Shown here in pieces: positions 56,574-64,000 of a DNA stretch of 64,000 nucleotides. Numbering within the stretch: the first letter of the stretch is position 1; every line of letters begins with the position of its first letter. The stretch is from Plantactinospora alkalitolerans (GTDB lineage Bacteria; Actinomycetota; Actinomycetes; Mycobacteriales; Micromonosporaceae), in assembly GCF_015690345.1 (NCBI RefSeq), contig NZ_JADPUN010000145.1, positions 22,187 to 86,186 of the forward strand, written 5' to 3'. A program made the translations under genes and the position numbers. The notes under the pieces were generated by a model. That model saw only the letters and a program-made list of their open reading frames with translations, was not told the DNA's origin and ran no database searches.

Positions 56574-59373
56574 CCCCCAGCTCGCGCAGTCTGGCCCGGA
56601 GCCGGTCGGCTTCGGCCCGGTTCAGGTCGTCGAGGATCGCGACCGCGTGCCGCCAGGCGGTCCGGGCGGCGTCGGTGTCACCGTCGGTCAGGTGCGTCTC
56701 GCCGAGCCGGGTGAGCGTGGCGGCCTCCTCCTGACGGTCACCGAGGTCCTGGAACCGGTCGAGCGCCAGGCGGTAGTACACGATGGCCTGCCGGTGGTGG
56801 CCGAGATGGTGGTGGGCGTAGCCGAGGCTGTCACAGGTGATCCCCTGCCCCAGGCGGTTTCCCAGCTCCTCGTGCTGGGCGAGCGCGCGCTCGCAGAACG
56901 TCAGGGCGCGCCGGTGGTCGCCGAGATGGGCGTGGTACCAGCCGATGTCGTTGAGGGCGCTGGCCTGGCCGGCGCGGTGGCCCGCCGCCTGGAACAGCGT
57001 GGCGGCGTGCCGGGCATGGTCGAGTGCCTCGGCGAAGTGCTCGCGCCGCTCCCACACCATCGCGAGGCGTACGTGGCTGTGTGCCTCCACGACGAGATCG
57101 CCGGCCTGGGCCGCGAGGTCGAGGGCGCGGAGCAGGTGGGTCTGCGCCTCGTCGAGGTGGCCCTGCTGGTAGTACGCGCGGGCCAGGTGGTAGTGCACGA
57201 GTGCCCGGGTGGCGGGCTCGGCCAGCCGCTCGGCGGCGGCCAGCGCGACGCGTTGGACGGCGACATTGTCGCGCCAGTGTCCCCGGCGGATGAGGAACGT
57301 CGTGAGGGTCCAGGCCAGCTGCCAGGCGTGGACGTCGAAACCGGCCGACGCAGCCCTGTCGACGGCGGCCATCAGGACGGCGTGTTCGGCGGCGAACCAG
57401 GAGAGCGCCTGTCGATGGTCGGCGAACCGCTCGGGCGTCACGTCCGGGTCCGGGTCGGCGAGGGCGACCGGATCCCGGGTCGGCTCCAGCACCAGTACGG
57501 CGGTGTTGGCGCTGCGCAGGTAGTGGTCCAGCAGCCGGTGTACGGCGGCCCGACGCTCGTCCTCGGGATCGGTGCCCTCCGCCTGCTCCCTGGCGTAGGC
57601 ACGCAGCAGGTCGTGCAGGGTGTACCGGCCGGGCGTGGGCTGGCTGAGCAGATGGGCCCGGGTCAGCTCGGCCAGCACCGGCCGGGCGGCTCCCGGCGGA
57701 AGGCCGGCCAGGCTGGCCGCCGCCGGTGCCGCGAGGTCGGGGCCGGGGTGCAGGCCGATCAGCCGGAACAGCCGCGCCGCCGCCGGGCTCAACTGGTGGT
57801 AGGACCACGAGAACACCGTTCGCGCGTTGGTGGCCGGGTCCGCGCCGGTGAACTCGTCCAGCCGGCTCTGTGCGCCGGCCAGCTCGCCGGCGAGTACGAC
57901 GAGTCCGAATCCGGGGTTGGCGGCGGCCCGGGCGGCCACGATGGACAGTGCGAGCGGCAGCCGGGCGCAGAGCGTGATGATCTCGTCCACCGCCTCCGGT
58001 TCGGCCGTCACCCGCGCTGGCCCGACCCGGCGGGCCAGCAGGTCGCGGGCCTCGGCGACGCTCGGCAGCCCCACCGTCAGCGGGCGCGCGCCGGTACCGG
58101 CGACCAGACCGGCGAGCTGGTTGCGACTGGTGACCACGGCGACGCAGCCGGCCGCGCCGGGAAGTAGCGGGCGTACCTGCTCGGCGTCGCGCGCGTTGTC
58201 GAGCACCACCAGGACCCGCCGTCCGGCCAGCAGACTGCGGTACATGCCGACCTGGGCGTCCAGTCCGGCGGGGATCCGCTCCGGGGGCACCTCGAAGGCG
58301 TCAAGGAATCCCCGCACCGCCTCGGTAGGCGTGACCGGCGAGCCGGTGGGGTCGAAGCCGCGCAGGTTCACATACAGTTGCCCGTCGCGGAACTGGCTGG
58401 CTGTCCGGTGCGCCCAGTGCAGGGCCAGGGTGGTCTTGCCGATTCCGGCCGTGCCGTCGATCGCGGAGATGGCCACGGTCTCGACCGGGCCGGTCGCGGC
58501 CAGCACCAGCCGGTCGAGTTCACGCAGCTCGTCCTCGCGGCCGGTGAAGCCGGCCACGTCCGGCGGTAGCTGTGCCGGTGTGGCGATCCGGGCGGTCGGG
58601 ACACCGGGGTCCGGCGGCATCTGCGGAGGTTCGCCACGCAGAAGCATGCGGTGCAGGTCGCGCAGTTCCGAGCCGGGATCGGTGCCGAGCGCGTCGGCCA
58701 GCCGGCGTCGGGCACCCGCGTAGCGCTCGACGGCCTCGGCGTCCCGTCCGGTCGCGTGCAGCGCCCGCAGCAACAGCGCTTCGAGGGGCTCCACCAGCGG
58801 ATACTCGGCGATCAGATCGGGCAGTACGCCGATCAGCGCGTCCGGGTTGCCCAGCCGCAGTTCGGCCTGCGCCCACCGTACCGCCGCCTCACACCGGAGC
58901 CGGTGCATGCTGTCGCGGATCTGCCCGGCCCATTCGCCGGAGATGGCGGCAAGTGGTGAGCCGGCCCAGAGATCCAGGGCTTCGGCGAGCGCGCGAGCCC
59001 GGTCGGCGTCGGCGGACCCCGCGTCCCGACCCTGGTCCACCAGCCGGCGGAACCGGTGCAGGTCCACCCGGTCCGGATCGATTTTAAGGACGTAGCCGGC
59101 GTGCCGGCGCTCGAGCCGGGGCGCCGCCTCCTCCTCCAGCGTCGCTGCCCGGCTGAGAACCTGCCGGATCCGGCTCAGGTGCGAGTACAGCACGTTGCGG
59201 GCCTCGGCGGGCGGGGCCTCGTCCCACAGCCGGTCGATCAGGGTCTCGATCGCGACGGGCCGGGGCGTGTCGACGACCAGTACCGCCAGTACCGCCTGTT
59301 GCCGTGGAGTGCCCACCTCGAGGGGCTGCCCGGCTGCCCGTAGCTGCACCTCACCGAAGAGCCGCAGGTTCAT
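56536..59373 (-). CDS. AfsR/DnrI-type regulator (SARP, NB-ARC, TPR)
   Basis: The 945-residue protein starts with a winged helix (LRLFGEVQLRAAGQPL, NVLYSHLSRIRQVL) and a BTAD domain to about residue 245. It continues with an NB-ARC ATPase (Walker A IDGTAGIGKTTLALHW, Walker B VLVVLDNA, VVTSRNQL), and ends in TPRs (from about 720, for example ALNDIGWYHAHLGDHRRAL). Such large SARPs integrate nucleotide state and protein signals to activate secondary metabolism. I chose ATG 59373 because the sequence before it is not domain-like. It is divergent from the small secreted protein. Its targets could be the genes to its left or the phosphinate cluster. Confidence 0.88.
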   Translation of the reverse strand: MNLRLFGEVQLRAAGQPLEVGTPRQQAVLAVLVVDTPRPVAIETLIDRLWDEAPPAEARNVLYSHLSRIRQVLSRAATLEEEAAPRLERRHAGYVLKIDPDRVDLHRFRRLVDQGRDAGSADADRARALAEALDLWAGSPLAAISGEWAGQIRDSMHRLRCEAAVRWAQAELRLGNPDALIGVLPDLIAEYPLVEPLEALLLRALHATGRDAEAVERYAGARRRLADALGTDPGSELRDLHRMLLRGEPPQMPPDPGVPTARIATPAQLPPDVAGFTGREDELRELDRLVLAATGPVETVAISAIDGTAGIGKTTLALHWAHRTASQFRDGQLYVNLRGFDPTGSPVTPTEAVRGFLDAFEVPPERIPAGLDAQVGMYRSLLAGRRVLVVLDNARDAEQVRPLLPGAAGCVAVVTSRNQLAGLVAGTGARPLTVGLPSVAEARDLLARRVGPARVTAEPEAVDEIITLCARLPLALSIVAARAAANPGFGLVVLAGELAGAQSRLDEFTGADPATNARTVFSWSYHQLSPAAARLFRLIGLHPGPDLAAPAAASLAGLPPGAARPVLAELTRAHLLSQPTPGRYTLHDLLRAYAREQAEGTDPEDERRAAVHRLLDHYLRSANTAVLVLEPTRDPVALADPDPDVTPERFADHRQALSWFAAEHAVLMAAVDRAASAGFDVHAWQLAWTLTTFLIRRGHWRDNVAVQRVALAAAERLAEPATRALVHYHLARAYYQQGHLDEAQTHLLRALDLAAQAGDLVVEAHSHVRLAMVWERREHFAEALDHARHAATLFQAAGHRAGQASALNDIGWYHAHLGDHRRALTFCERALAQHEELGNRLGQGITCDSLGYAHHHLGHHRQAIVYYRLALDRFQDLGDRQEEAATLTRLGETHLTDGDTDAARTAWRHAVAILDDLNRAEADRLRARLRELGATATDRGCGERR

Positions 59374-59538
59374 GCGTCCGCCCCCGGATCGACCCGTGAT
59401 CGAATTACACATATCGATACTTGTCGGATCGCAAGTTCGCCGCAAGGTAGCTGTCCAGGTTCCGATGCGAGCGTGGCTTCCGGGTCGACCGGTCCGGCGA
59501 TCCCGGCGACGAATTCAGCACAGAGATGGGGAGTTCCG

Positions 59539-59835
59539 ATGAAGATCCTGTTCACCCGCCTGCTGGTCACCGGTGCACTCGCGGTGCCGCTCGTCGCGGT
59601 CGGCGCGACCGCTGCCTCGGCCGAGCCGACCAACTGCACCGCGACGCCGTCGGGCAACACCACCAGGGCGCGGTGCACCAGCGGTACCGGCCAGGTGCGG
59701 GCCGGCATCCTCTGCGTGGTCAAGGGCGAGTTCGAGAACGACCACTACGGCCCCTGGGTCGGTATCGGTGCCACGTCAACCGTGACCTGTCCCGGTGGCG
59801 GCCGGGGCGTCGACTGGTGGTACGAGATCGGCTGA
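59539..59835 (+). CDS. Small secreted protein with four cysteines
   Basis: The 98-residue protein has a clean Sec signal peptide (MKILFTRLLVTGALAVPL, cleavage after ATAASA), leaving about 70 residues with four cysteines (NCTAT, ARCTSG, ILCVV, VTCPG). This suggests two disulphides. Small secreted proteins of this kind are common in actinomycetes, and I recognise no function. It starts at ATG 59539 and ends before a very strong terminator, so it is a single-gene unit divergent from the AfsR-type regulator. Confidence 0.7.
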   Translation: MKILFTRLLVTGALAVPLVAVGATAASAEPTNCTATPSGNTTRARCTSGTGQVRAGILCVVKGEFENDHYGPWVGIGATSTVTCPGGGRGVDWWYEIG

Positions 59836-59854
59836 CCGGGGCAGCGGGGGATCC

Positions 59855-59888
59855 GACCGTGCCGCCGGCCCGGCCCGGCGGCACGGTC
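59855..59888 (+). terminator. Strong terminator after the small secreted protein
   Basis: GACCGTGCCGCCGG (59855-59868) pairs perfectly with CCGGCGGCACGGTC (59875-59888) across a six-base loop, 20 bases after the stop codon. The 14-bp GC-rich stem is typical of actinomycete terminators lacking a U-tract. Confidence 0.75.
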
Positions 59889-59950
59889 GACCGGCGCGCT
59901 ACCGCACGGCGGTGCGGCAGGCATCCGGGAGGTCCGCCGTACCCGTCGCT

Positions 59951-59982
59951 CCCTATCCGCATGAATGATGGGTAGGATAGGG
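59951..59982 (+). promoter_or_regulatory. Inverted repeat at the start of the HTH/DUF4180 operon
   Basis: CCCTATCC (59951-59958) and GGATAGGG (59975-59982) form a perfect eight-base inverted repeat ending four bases before the HTH gene start. The right arm forms the ribosome binding region. It may be an autoregulatory operator or an RNA hairpin that hides the start; its GGATAG also resembles an actinobacterial -10 element. Confidence 0.45.
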
Positions 59983-59986
59983 AATT

Positions 59987-60448
59987 ATGGAGCGCGGGTG
60001 GTATTCGGTGGAACAGATTGCCGAGCGGCTCGGCCTGCACGTGCGGACGGTTCGCGGTTACATCCGCGCCGGCCGGCTGAAGGCCGTCCGGATCGGCAAG
60101 CAGTACCGCATCGCCCAGGCCGACCTCGACGCGTTCACCGGTCGACCGGCCGGCACCATCCGGCCCCGGGTGGAGGTCTCCGCCATCGTGGAGATCGACG
60201 ACCTCGGGGCCCTGGCGGCCGACCGGCTGAGCACCCTGCTCGTCGCCGGTGCCCAGATGCCCCGGGACACCGGCGAGCCGCTACGCATCCAGACGGTCTA
60301 CGACGAGGCGCGTGCCCGCTTCAAGGTCATCATCCTGGGCGGCGTCGCGACGACGGCCGACGTCCTGCAGACCATCGACGGAATCCTCGAAACGGAGCAC
60401 GGCATGTTCCTGACCGATCCCGGCGGCCCGGCGGCCCGCCGTGGCTGA
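59987..60448 (+). CDS. MerR/excisionase-type helix-turn-helix protein
   Basis: The 153-residue protein has an N-terminal HTH_17-type winged helix (YSVEQIAERLGLHVRTVRG, AGRLKAVRIGKQYRI, residues 5-55). An alpha/beta domain of about 85 residues follows, holding VEVSAIVEIDDLGALAADRL and ARARFKVIILGG. It overlaps the DUF4180 gene by eight bases. HTH proteins of this type paired with DUF4180 are seen in other bacteria, with unknown signal. ATG 59987 is followed by the typical start of such HTHs. Confidence 0.75.
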   Translation: MERGWYSVEQIAERLGLHVRTVRGYIRAGRLKAVRIGKQYRIAQADLDAFTGRPAGTIRPRVEVSAIVEIDDLGALAADRLSTLLVAGAQMPRDTGEPLRIQTVYDEARARFKVIILGGVATTADVLQTIDGILETEHGMFLTDPGGPAARRG

Positions 60449-60800
60449 CCTCGTGACCGAGCGCGGCGGCATTTCCGTACTCGTCTGCGGCGACGAGGGC
60501 GTGCCGATCGCGAGTACCCAGGACGCGCTCGACGTGATCGGCTCCGCCTTCTTCCGGGCGGACATCGTGGCCGTACCCGTCGGTCGGCTCGACGAGCGGT
60601 TCTTCGTCCTGCGTACCGGCCTGGCGGGGGAGATCATGCAGAAGTTCGTCAACTACCGGATCCGCCTGGTGGTCGTCGGCGACATCTCCGGGCACCTTGC
60701 CGCCAGCACGGCACTGCGCGACCTGGTGGCCGAGTCCAACCGGGGCAACCAGGTCTGGTTCGTCGACGACCTCGGCGATCTCGACACCCGGCTGGGCTGA
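60441..60800 (+). CDS. DUF4180 protein
   Basis: The 119-residue protein matches DUF4180 from end to end: CGDEGVPIASTQDALDVIG, FFRADIVAVPVGRLDERFF, LAGEIMQKFVNYRIRLVVV, GDISGHL and AESNRGNQVWFVDD. It has an alpha/beta fold resembling STAS/SpoIIAA-like domains, function unknown, probably cytoplasmic. GTG 60441 overlaps the HTH gene by eight bases, so the two are made together. Confidence 0.8.
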   Translation: MADLVTERGGISVLVCGDEGVPIASTQDALDVIGSAFFRADIVAVPVGRLDERFFVLRTGLAGEIMQKFVNYRIRLVVVGDISGHLAASTALRDLVAESNRGNQVWFVDDLGDLDTRLG

Positions 60801-60865
60801 CTGATGGGCCGCTCGTACCGGGCACCGACCGGACGCTCCAGCGGGAATCCGGTCGGCCCGTCCCG

Positions 60866-61372
60866 ATGAACGTCATCGAGTTCACCGCCTATCCGGCCCG
60901 GGACGAGCCGCACACCCTGGTCGTCGGCGCCCGGATCGACGGTAGCGACCTGCGGACCGTCGTGGCGGAGGTCGTGGCGCCGCTGTGGGCGCTGGAACTG
61001 GACGACGAGGACTTCGACTCGGAGATCGAACGGGACCGCTTCCTGCTGGAATGCCACGGCGGCCTACCGGCGCAGGACGTGGCGTGGCCGTCCCGCCACT
61101 TCCTCGGCGAGGTCGAGTACCCGGACTACAGCGGCTACGAGCCCGGCGAACTCGCCCTACTGGGTTGTGGCTGCGGGATCTGGGGTTGCTGGCCACTGCT
61201 GGCCCGCATCACCGTCGACCCGGACGCGGTCACCTGGACCGGCTTCCGGCAGCCCCTCCGCCCCGGGTGGGGCGTGCTGCGACTCGGCCCGTTCCGTTTC
61301 GACCGCACCGCCTACGTCGAGCGGCTGGCGTCGCCCACCGTTCTCGACGCGGATCCGCTCGATCCGTCGTAG
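60866..61372 (+). CDS. Conserved hypothetical protein (168 aa)
   Basis: The protein starts at ATG 60866 and has no signal peptide or membrane helix. It is acidic, with a central Cys-rich motif LLGCGCGIWGCWPLLARI and an aromatic-rich second half (WGVLRLGPFRFDRTAYVE). Proteins with this CGCGIWGC motif are common in actinomycetes without known function, and the cysteines could bind metal. It is 65 bases after DUF4180 on the same strand. Confidence 0.6.
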   Translation: MNVIEFTAYPARDEPHTLVVGARIDGSDLRTVVAEVVAPLWALELDDEDFDSEIERDRFLLECHGGLPAQDVAWPSRHFLGEVEYPDYSGYEPGELALLGCGCGIWGCWPLLARITVDPDAVTWTGFRQPLRPGWGVLRLGPFRFDRTAYVERLASPTVLDADPLDPS

Positions 61373-61429
61373 CCCCGACACCCTCGGGGTCGGCCAGCCG
61401 GCCAGCCGGTTGTCGTAGCCGGAGGACGC

Positions 61430-62077
61430 TCAGAGCAGGCCGGCGTCACGTACCTTCATGGCGACGAGAACCCGGTTGTCGGTACCCAGCTTGGCGAAGA
61501 TCCGGGTGACGTTCGCCTTCACGGTGGCGACGCTCAGGTAGAGACGTTCCGCGATCTCGGCGTTGGAGCTGCCCCGGGCCACCTCGATCGCCACCTCCCG
61601 CTCGCGCTCGGTGAGCCTGGCCAGTTCGCGCTGCGCCTGTGGTCGCCGTGGCTCGTCCCGGCCGGTGGCGACGGCGATCACCTGGTGCGCGACGCTCGGC
61701 GACAGGATCGGTTCGCCCCGCGCCACGGCGCGGACCGCCTCGATCATCCTCGGCGGCGGGGTGTCCTTCAGTAGAAAGCCGCTGGCGCCGAGCCGGAGCG
61801 CCCGGAGCACCATCTCGTCGGCGTCGAAGGTGGTGAGGACGAGAACCCGGGGCGGATTCGGCTGTGCCAGCAGCAATTCGGTGGTGACCAGCCCGTCCTG
61901 GTGGGGCATCCGGATGTCCATCAGCACCACGTCGGGTCCCAGATCCCGGATCACGCCCATGGCCTGCCTGCCGTCCTCGGCCTCGCCGACGAGGTCGAGG
62001 TCCGGCTCCCCGCCGAGGATGAGGCGCAGCCCGGTCCGCACCATCGGGTCGTCGTCGACGATCACGAGTCGGGTCAC
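61430..62077 (-). CDS. NarL/LuxR-type response regulator
   Basis: The 215-residue protein has a receiver domain with the acidic pair in VIVDDDP, the phospho-acceptor Asp in VVLMDIRMPHQDG and the conserved Lys in FLLKDTPPP. A LuxR-type HTH follows (LTEREREVAIEVARG to LGTDNRVLVAMK). The GTG at 62077 overlaps the histidine kinase stop by four bases. The pair is divergent from an ABC exporter gene, the usual arrangement for a system controlling a drug or peptide exporter. Confidence 0.9.
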   Translation of the reverse strand: MTRLVIVDDDPMVRTGLRLILGGEPDLDLVGEAEDGRQAMGVIRDLGPDVVLMDIRMPHQDGLVTTELLLAQPNPPRVLVLTTFDADEMVLRALRLGASGFLLKDTPPPRMIEAVRAVARGEPILSPSVAHQVIAVATGRDEPRRPQAQRELARLTEREREVAIEVARGSSNAEIAERLYLSVATVKANVTRIFAKLGTDNRVLVAMKVRDAGLL

Positions 62078-63228
62078 AGGGCGCAGCCTTCCCAGGGCAA
62101 CCGGGCGTCGAGGACGAAACGGCCGTCCTGGACGCCATGGCTGATGGTGCCGCCGGCCAGCCGGGTCCGTTCGGCCAGGCCGACCAGCCCGAGCCGGCCG
62201 CCGGGACCCGCGACCGCGCCGGGCGGCGCCGGGTTGCTCACCCGGATCCGCAGGCCGTCGCCCGGCCGCCCGCCGAGTGCGGCGGTGACCCGGCTGCCCG
62301 GCGCGTGCTTCCGGGCATTGGTCAGCGCCTCCTGCACGATCCGGTAGGCATGCCGGCCGGTCTGCGTCGGCAGCAGATCCCGGTCGTCGATGGTGTCGTC
62401 CACCTCGACCTGCTGACCGGCGGACCGTACCTCGTCGAACAGGGCATCCAACTGGGCCAGGGTCGGCTGCGGGGCCTCCAGGGCGCCGTCGGCCCGGAGC
62501 GTGCCGAGCACGGTGCGCAGTTCGTTCAGCGACTGGTGCGCGCTCTCCTGGATCGCCAACGCGGTCCTGCGGGCCTCCTCGGCGCGCAGATCCTTCCGGT
62601 ACGCCAGTCCGCCGGCCAGCATCGACAGCAGTGAGATCCGGTGCGCCAGCACGTCGTGCATCTCCTGGGCGATCTTGGCGCGTTCCGCCAGTTTGGCCTG
62701 TTCGATCCGCTGCTCCTGAGCACGTTCGGCGGTCAGCGCGGCCTCGTGGCGGGACACCGCCAGGTCGCGGCGCCCGCGCAGGTAGAGGCTGAAGACGGTG
62801 AGCCCGCCGAGGACGGCGGTTCCGGTCAGCACGGAGACCAGCGTCGCCTGGTTGACGTCGTACCAGCTCGACCGGACCACCAGGCACAGCCAGGACACCA
62901 CCGCGACCGACCCGAACTGACGCCACCGACGATGCGTACCCAGGGAGACGTACGCGACCTGGGCGGGCCCGGTCGCCGTGGTGGAGAAGACGGTCAGCAG
63001 GGCGGTCGCCATCGCGATCGGCCACGGCAGGCGACGCCGCCAGTGCATCAGCACCAGCCCGAGTACGCCGAGCCCGACGTCCACCAGCGCCGGCACGAGT
63101 CGATTACTATCCCGTGCGGCGACGACGGCCAGGATGACGCCGAAGAACAGCATCGGCAGTACGGCGCAGAGGTAGCGCAGCGCACTGCCCAGCCGGTCCA
63201 GGGGCGGATTGTCCGTACGTTCGAGCAC
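62074..63228 (-). CDS. Sensor histidine kinase (HisKA_3 type)
   Basis: The 384-residue kinase has about five N-terminal membrane segments (to residue 150) with no large external loop. The dimerisation domain has the phospho-accepting His in EMHDVLAHRISLLSM, and the HATPase has the N-box QEALTNARKHAPG and GLVGLAERT. It probably senses a membrane-inserted signal such as an antibiotic. GTG 63228 is the only sensible start. It phosphorylates the overlapping NarL-type regulator. Confidence 0.88.
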   Translation of the reverse strand: MLERTDNPPLDRLGSALRYLCAVLPMLFFGVILAVVAARDSNRLVPALVDVGLGVLGLVLMHWRRRLPWPIAMATALLTVFSTTATGPAQVAYVSLGTHRRWRQFGSVAVVSWLCLVVRSSWYDVNQATLVSVLTGTAVLGGLTVFSLYLRGRRDLAVSRHEAALTAERAQEQRIEQAKLAERAKIAQEMHDVLAHRISLLSMLAGGLAYRKDLRAEEARRTALAIQESAHQSLNELRTVLGTLRADGALEAPQPTLAQLDALFDEVRSAGQQVEVDDTIDDRDLLPTQTGRHAYRIVQEALTNARKHAPGSRVTAALGGRPGDGLRIRVSNPAPPGAVAGPGGRLGLVGLAERTRLAGGTISHGVQDGRFVLDARLPWEGCAL

Positions 63229-63388
63229 CAGTCAAGGGTAGAGAGCCCTGCGCCGGTTTCTTAGCGACCTGGGTCGCCATCGCGATGGCCCCAGGTCCAC
63301 CCCCGGCGGGGCGGATCTGGCCCCGGGGCGGGGAGCTCCTCGACCTGGGACCGATGATCGACGGCTTCCGGTCCGCTGGACTGGGTCC

Positions 63389-64000
63389 GTGATCGAATTC
63401 AACCAGGTCAGCAGGGCCTACCGATCGGTACTGGCACTCGACACCGTCTCCTTCACGGTCGCCCCGGGGACCATCACCGGATTCCTCGGCCCCAACGGCG
63501 CCGGAAAGTCGACGGCCCTACGGATTCTCGTCGGGCTGTCCCGGGCCACCTCGGGCTCGGCGACCGTCCTGGGGCGGCCGTACGCGGAGCTGACGTGCCC
63601 GGCCGCCCAGGTCGGCACGCTGCTCGACGCCAACGCCCAGCATCCCGGCCGTACCGGGCGGGAGATCCTGACCCTGGGCGCGATGACGCTCGGGTTGCCG
63701 AGGTCACGGGTCGACGAGGTGCTCGATCTGGTCGGCCTGACCCGCCGGGAGGGGCGGCGGACCATCGGCGGCTACTCCCTCGGGATGCGGCAGCGCCTCG
63801 CTATCGGTTCCGCGCTGCTCGGCCAGCCTCAGGTGCTGATCCTGGACGAACCGGCCAACGGCCTCGACCCGCAGGGCATCCGGTGGCTGCGGGGGCTGCT
63901 CCGGAACCTCTCCGACTCGGGCTGCGCGGTGCTGCTCAGCTCGCATCTGCTGCCCGAGGTGGAGCGGGTCGCCGATCACATCGTGATGATCGGCCGAGGC
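63389..64000 (+). CDS. ABC exporter ATP-binding protein (DrrA-like), 3' end beyond the window
   Basis: From GTG 63389 the frame stays open to the right edge, giving 204 residues. Motifs are Walker A FLGPNGAGKSTALRI, the signature YSLGMRQRLAIGSALLG, Walker B VLILDEPANGLDPQG and the H-loop LLSSHLLPEVE. The family contains DrrA/CcmA-like ATPases of two-component exporters, so a permease gene should follow. It is divergent from the two-component system, which probably controls it. Confidence 0.88.
   Translation, partial: MIEFNQVSRAYRSVLALDTVSFTVAPGTITGFLGPNGAGKSTALRILVGLSRATSGSATVLGRPYAELTCPAAQVGTLLDANAQHPGRTGREILTLGAMTLGLPRSRVDEVLDLVGLTRREGRRTIGGYSLGMRQRLAIGSALLGQPQVLILDEPANGLDPQGIRWLRGLLRNLSDSGCAVLLSSHLLPEVERVADHIVMIGRG

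Overview
The window is high-GC DNA with frequent GTG and occasional TTG starts, tightly overlapping operons, SARP/AfsR regulators and many GT2 glycosyltransferases. This points to a filamentous actinomycete, and the style fits Micromonosporaceae or a close relative. The family assignment is an inference from gene style only.

Region 1 (1-5.7 kb) is a mobile-element graveyard ending at a tRNA-Leu(GAG) gene. It holds a cut-off IS1380-type transposase, a 5'-damaged IS5-type transposase, a frameshifted IS256 element with visible inverted repeats, an IS701/IS4-like remnant, a large serine recombinase without its catalytic domain, and two small unrecognised ORFs of lower GC. Region 2 (6.1-12.1 kb) holds divergent sulfonate genes (ssuA-ssuC-ssuB versus ssuD), then a two-gene operon for the last steps of gallate/4-oxalomesaconate breakdown.

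Region 3 (12.2-26 kb) is a glycan or glycolipid locus. It has four GT2 domains (one fused to a GT-C domain), a UbiA/DPPR-synthase-like prenyltransferase, an extended SDR, a class III aminotransferase, a polysaccharide deacetylase, an LPG-synthase-type membrane protein, a methyltransferase, an EEP hydrolase and a small SARP. Region 4 (26.2-32.3 kb) has a small membrane protein, a DEAD-box RNA helicase, a TetR/MFS pair behind a candidate PHO box, and an Nramp transporter.

Region 5 (32.56-52.14 kb) is the main discovery: one co-directional run of genes that looks like a biosynthetic cluster for a phosphinate (C-P-C) natural product. The early genes reproduce the known phosphinothricin route step by step: PEP mutase, phosphonopyruvate decarboxylase, phosphonoacetaldehyde reductase (PhpC-like), hydroxyethylphosphonate dioxygenase (PhpD-like), PhpE-like dehydrogenase, PhpF-like cytidylyltransferase, PhpH/PhpG-like mutase and enolase homologues, and CPEP phosphonomutase. 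They predict phosphinopyruvate as the intermediate. The genes that would turn it into phosphinothricin peptides (citrate-synthase-like and aconitase-like enzymes, B12 radical-SAM P-methylase, NRPSs, N-acetyltransferase) are absent. In their place are an aldehyde dehydrogenase, an alpha-oxoamine synthase, a class III aminotransferase, an SDR, an amidohydrolase, a Rieske protein and an MMPL exporter, so the end product should be a different phosphinate.

Region 6 (52.2-59.9 kb) has a hemopexin-repeat protein of toxin-like design, a small beta-rich partner, a BTRD1-repeat/beta-lactamase protein resembling polyglycine hydrolases, a large AfsR-type regulator and a small secreted cysteine protein. 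Region 7 (59.9-64 kb) has an HTH/DUF4180 pair behind an inverted repeat, a hypothetical protein, a NarL-type two-component system and the start of a DrrA-like ABC exporter ATPase.
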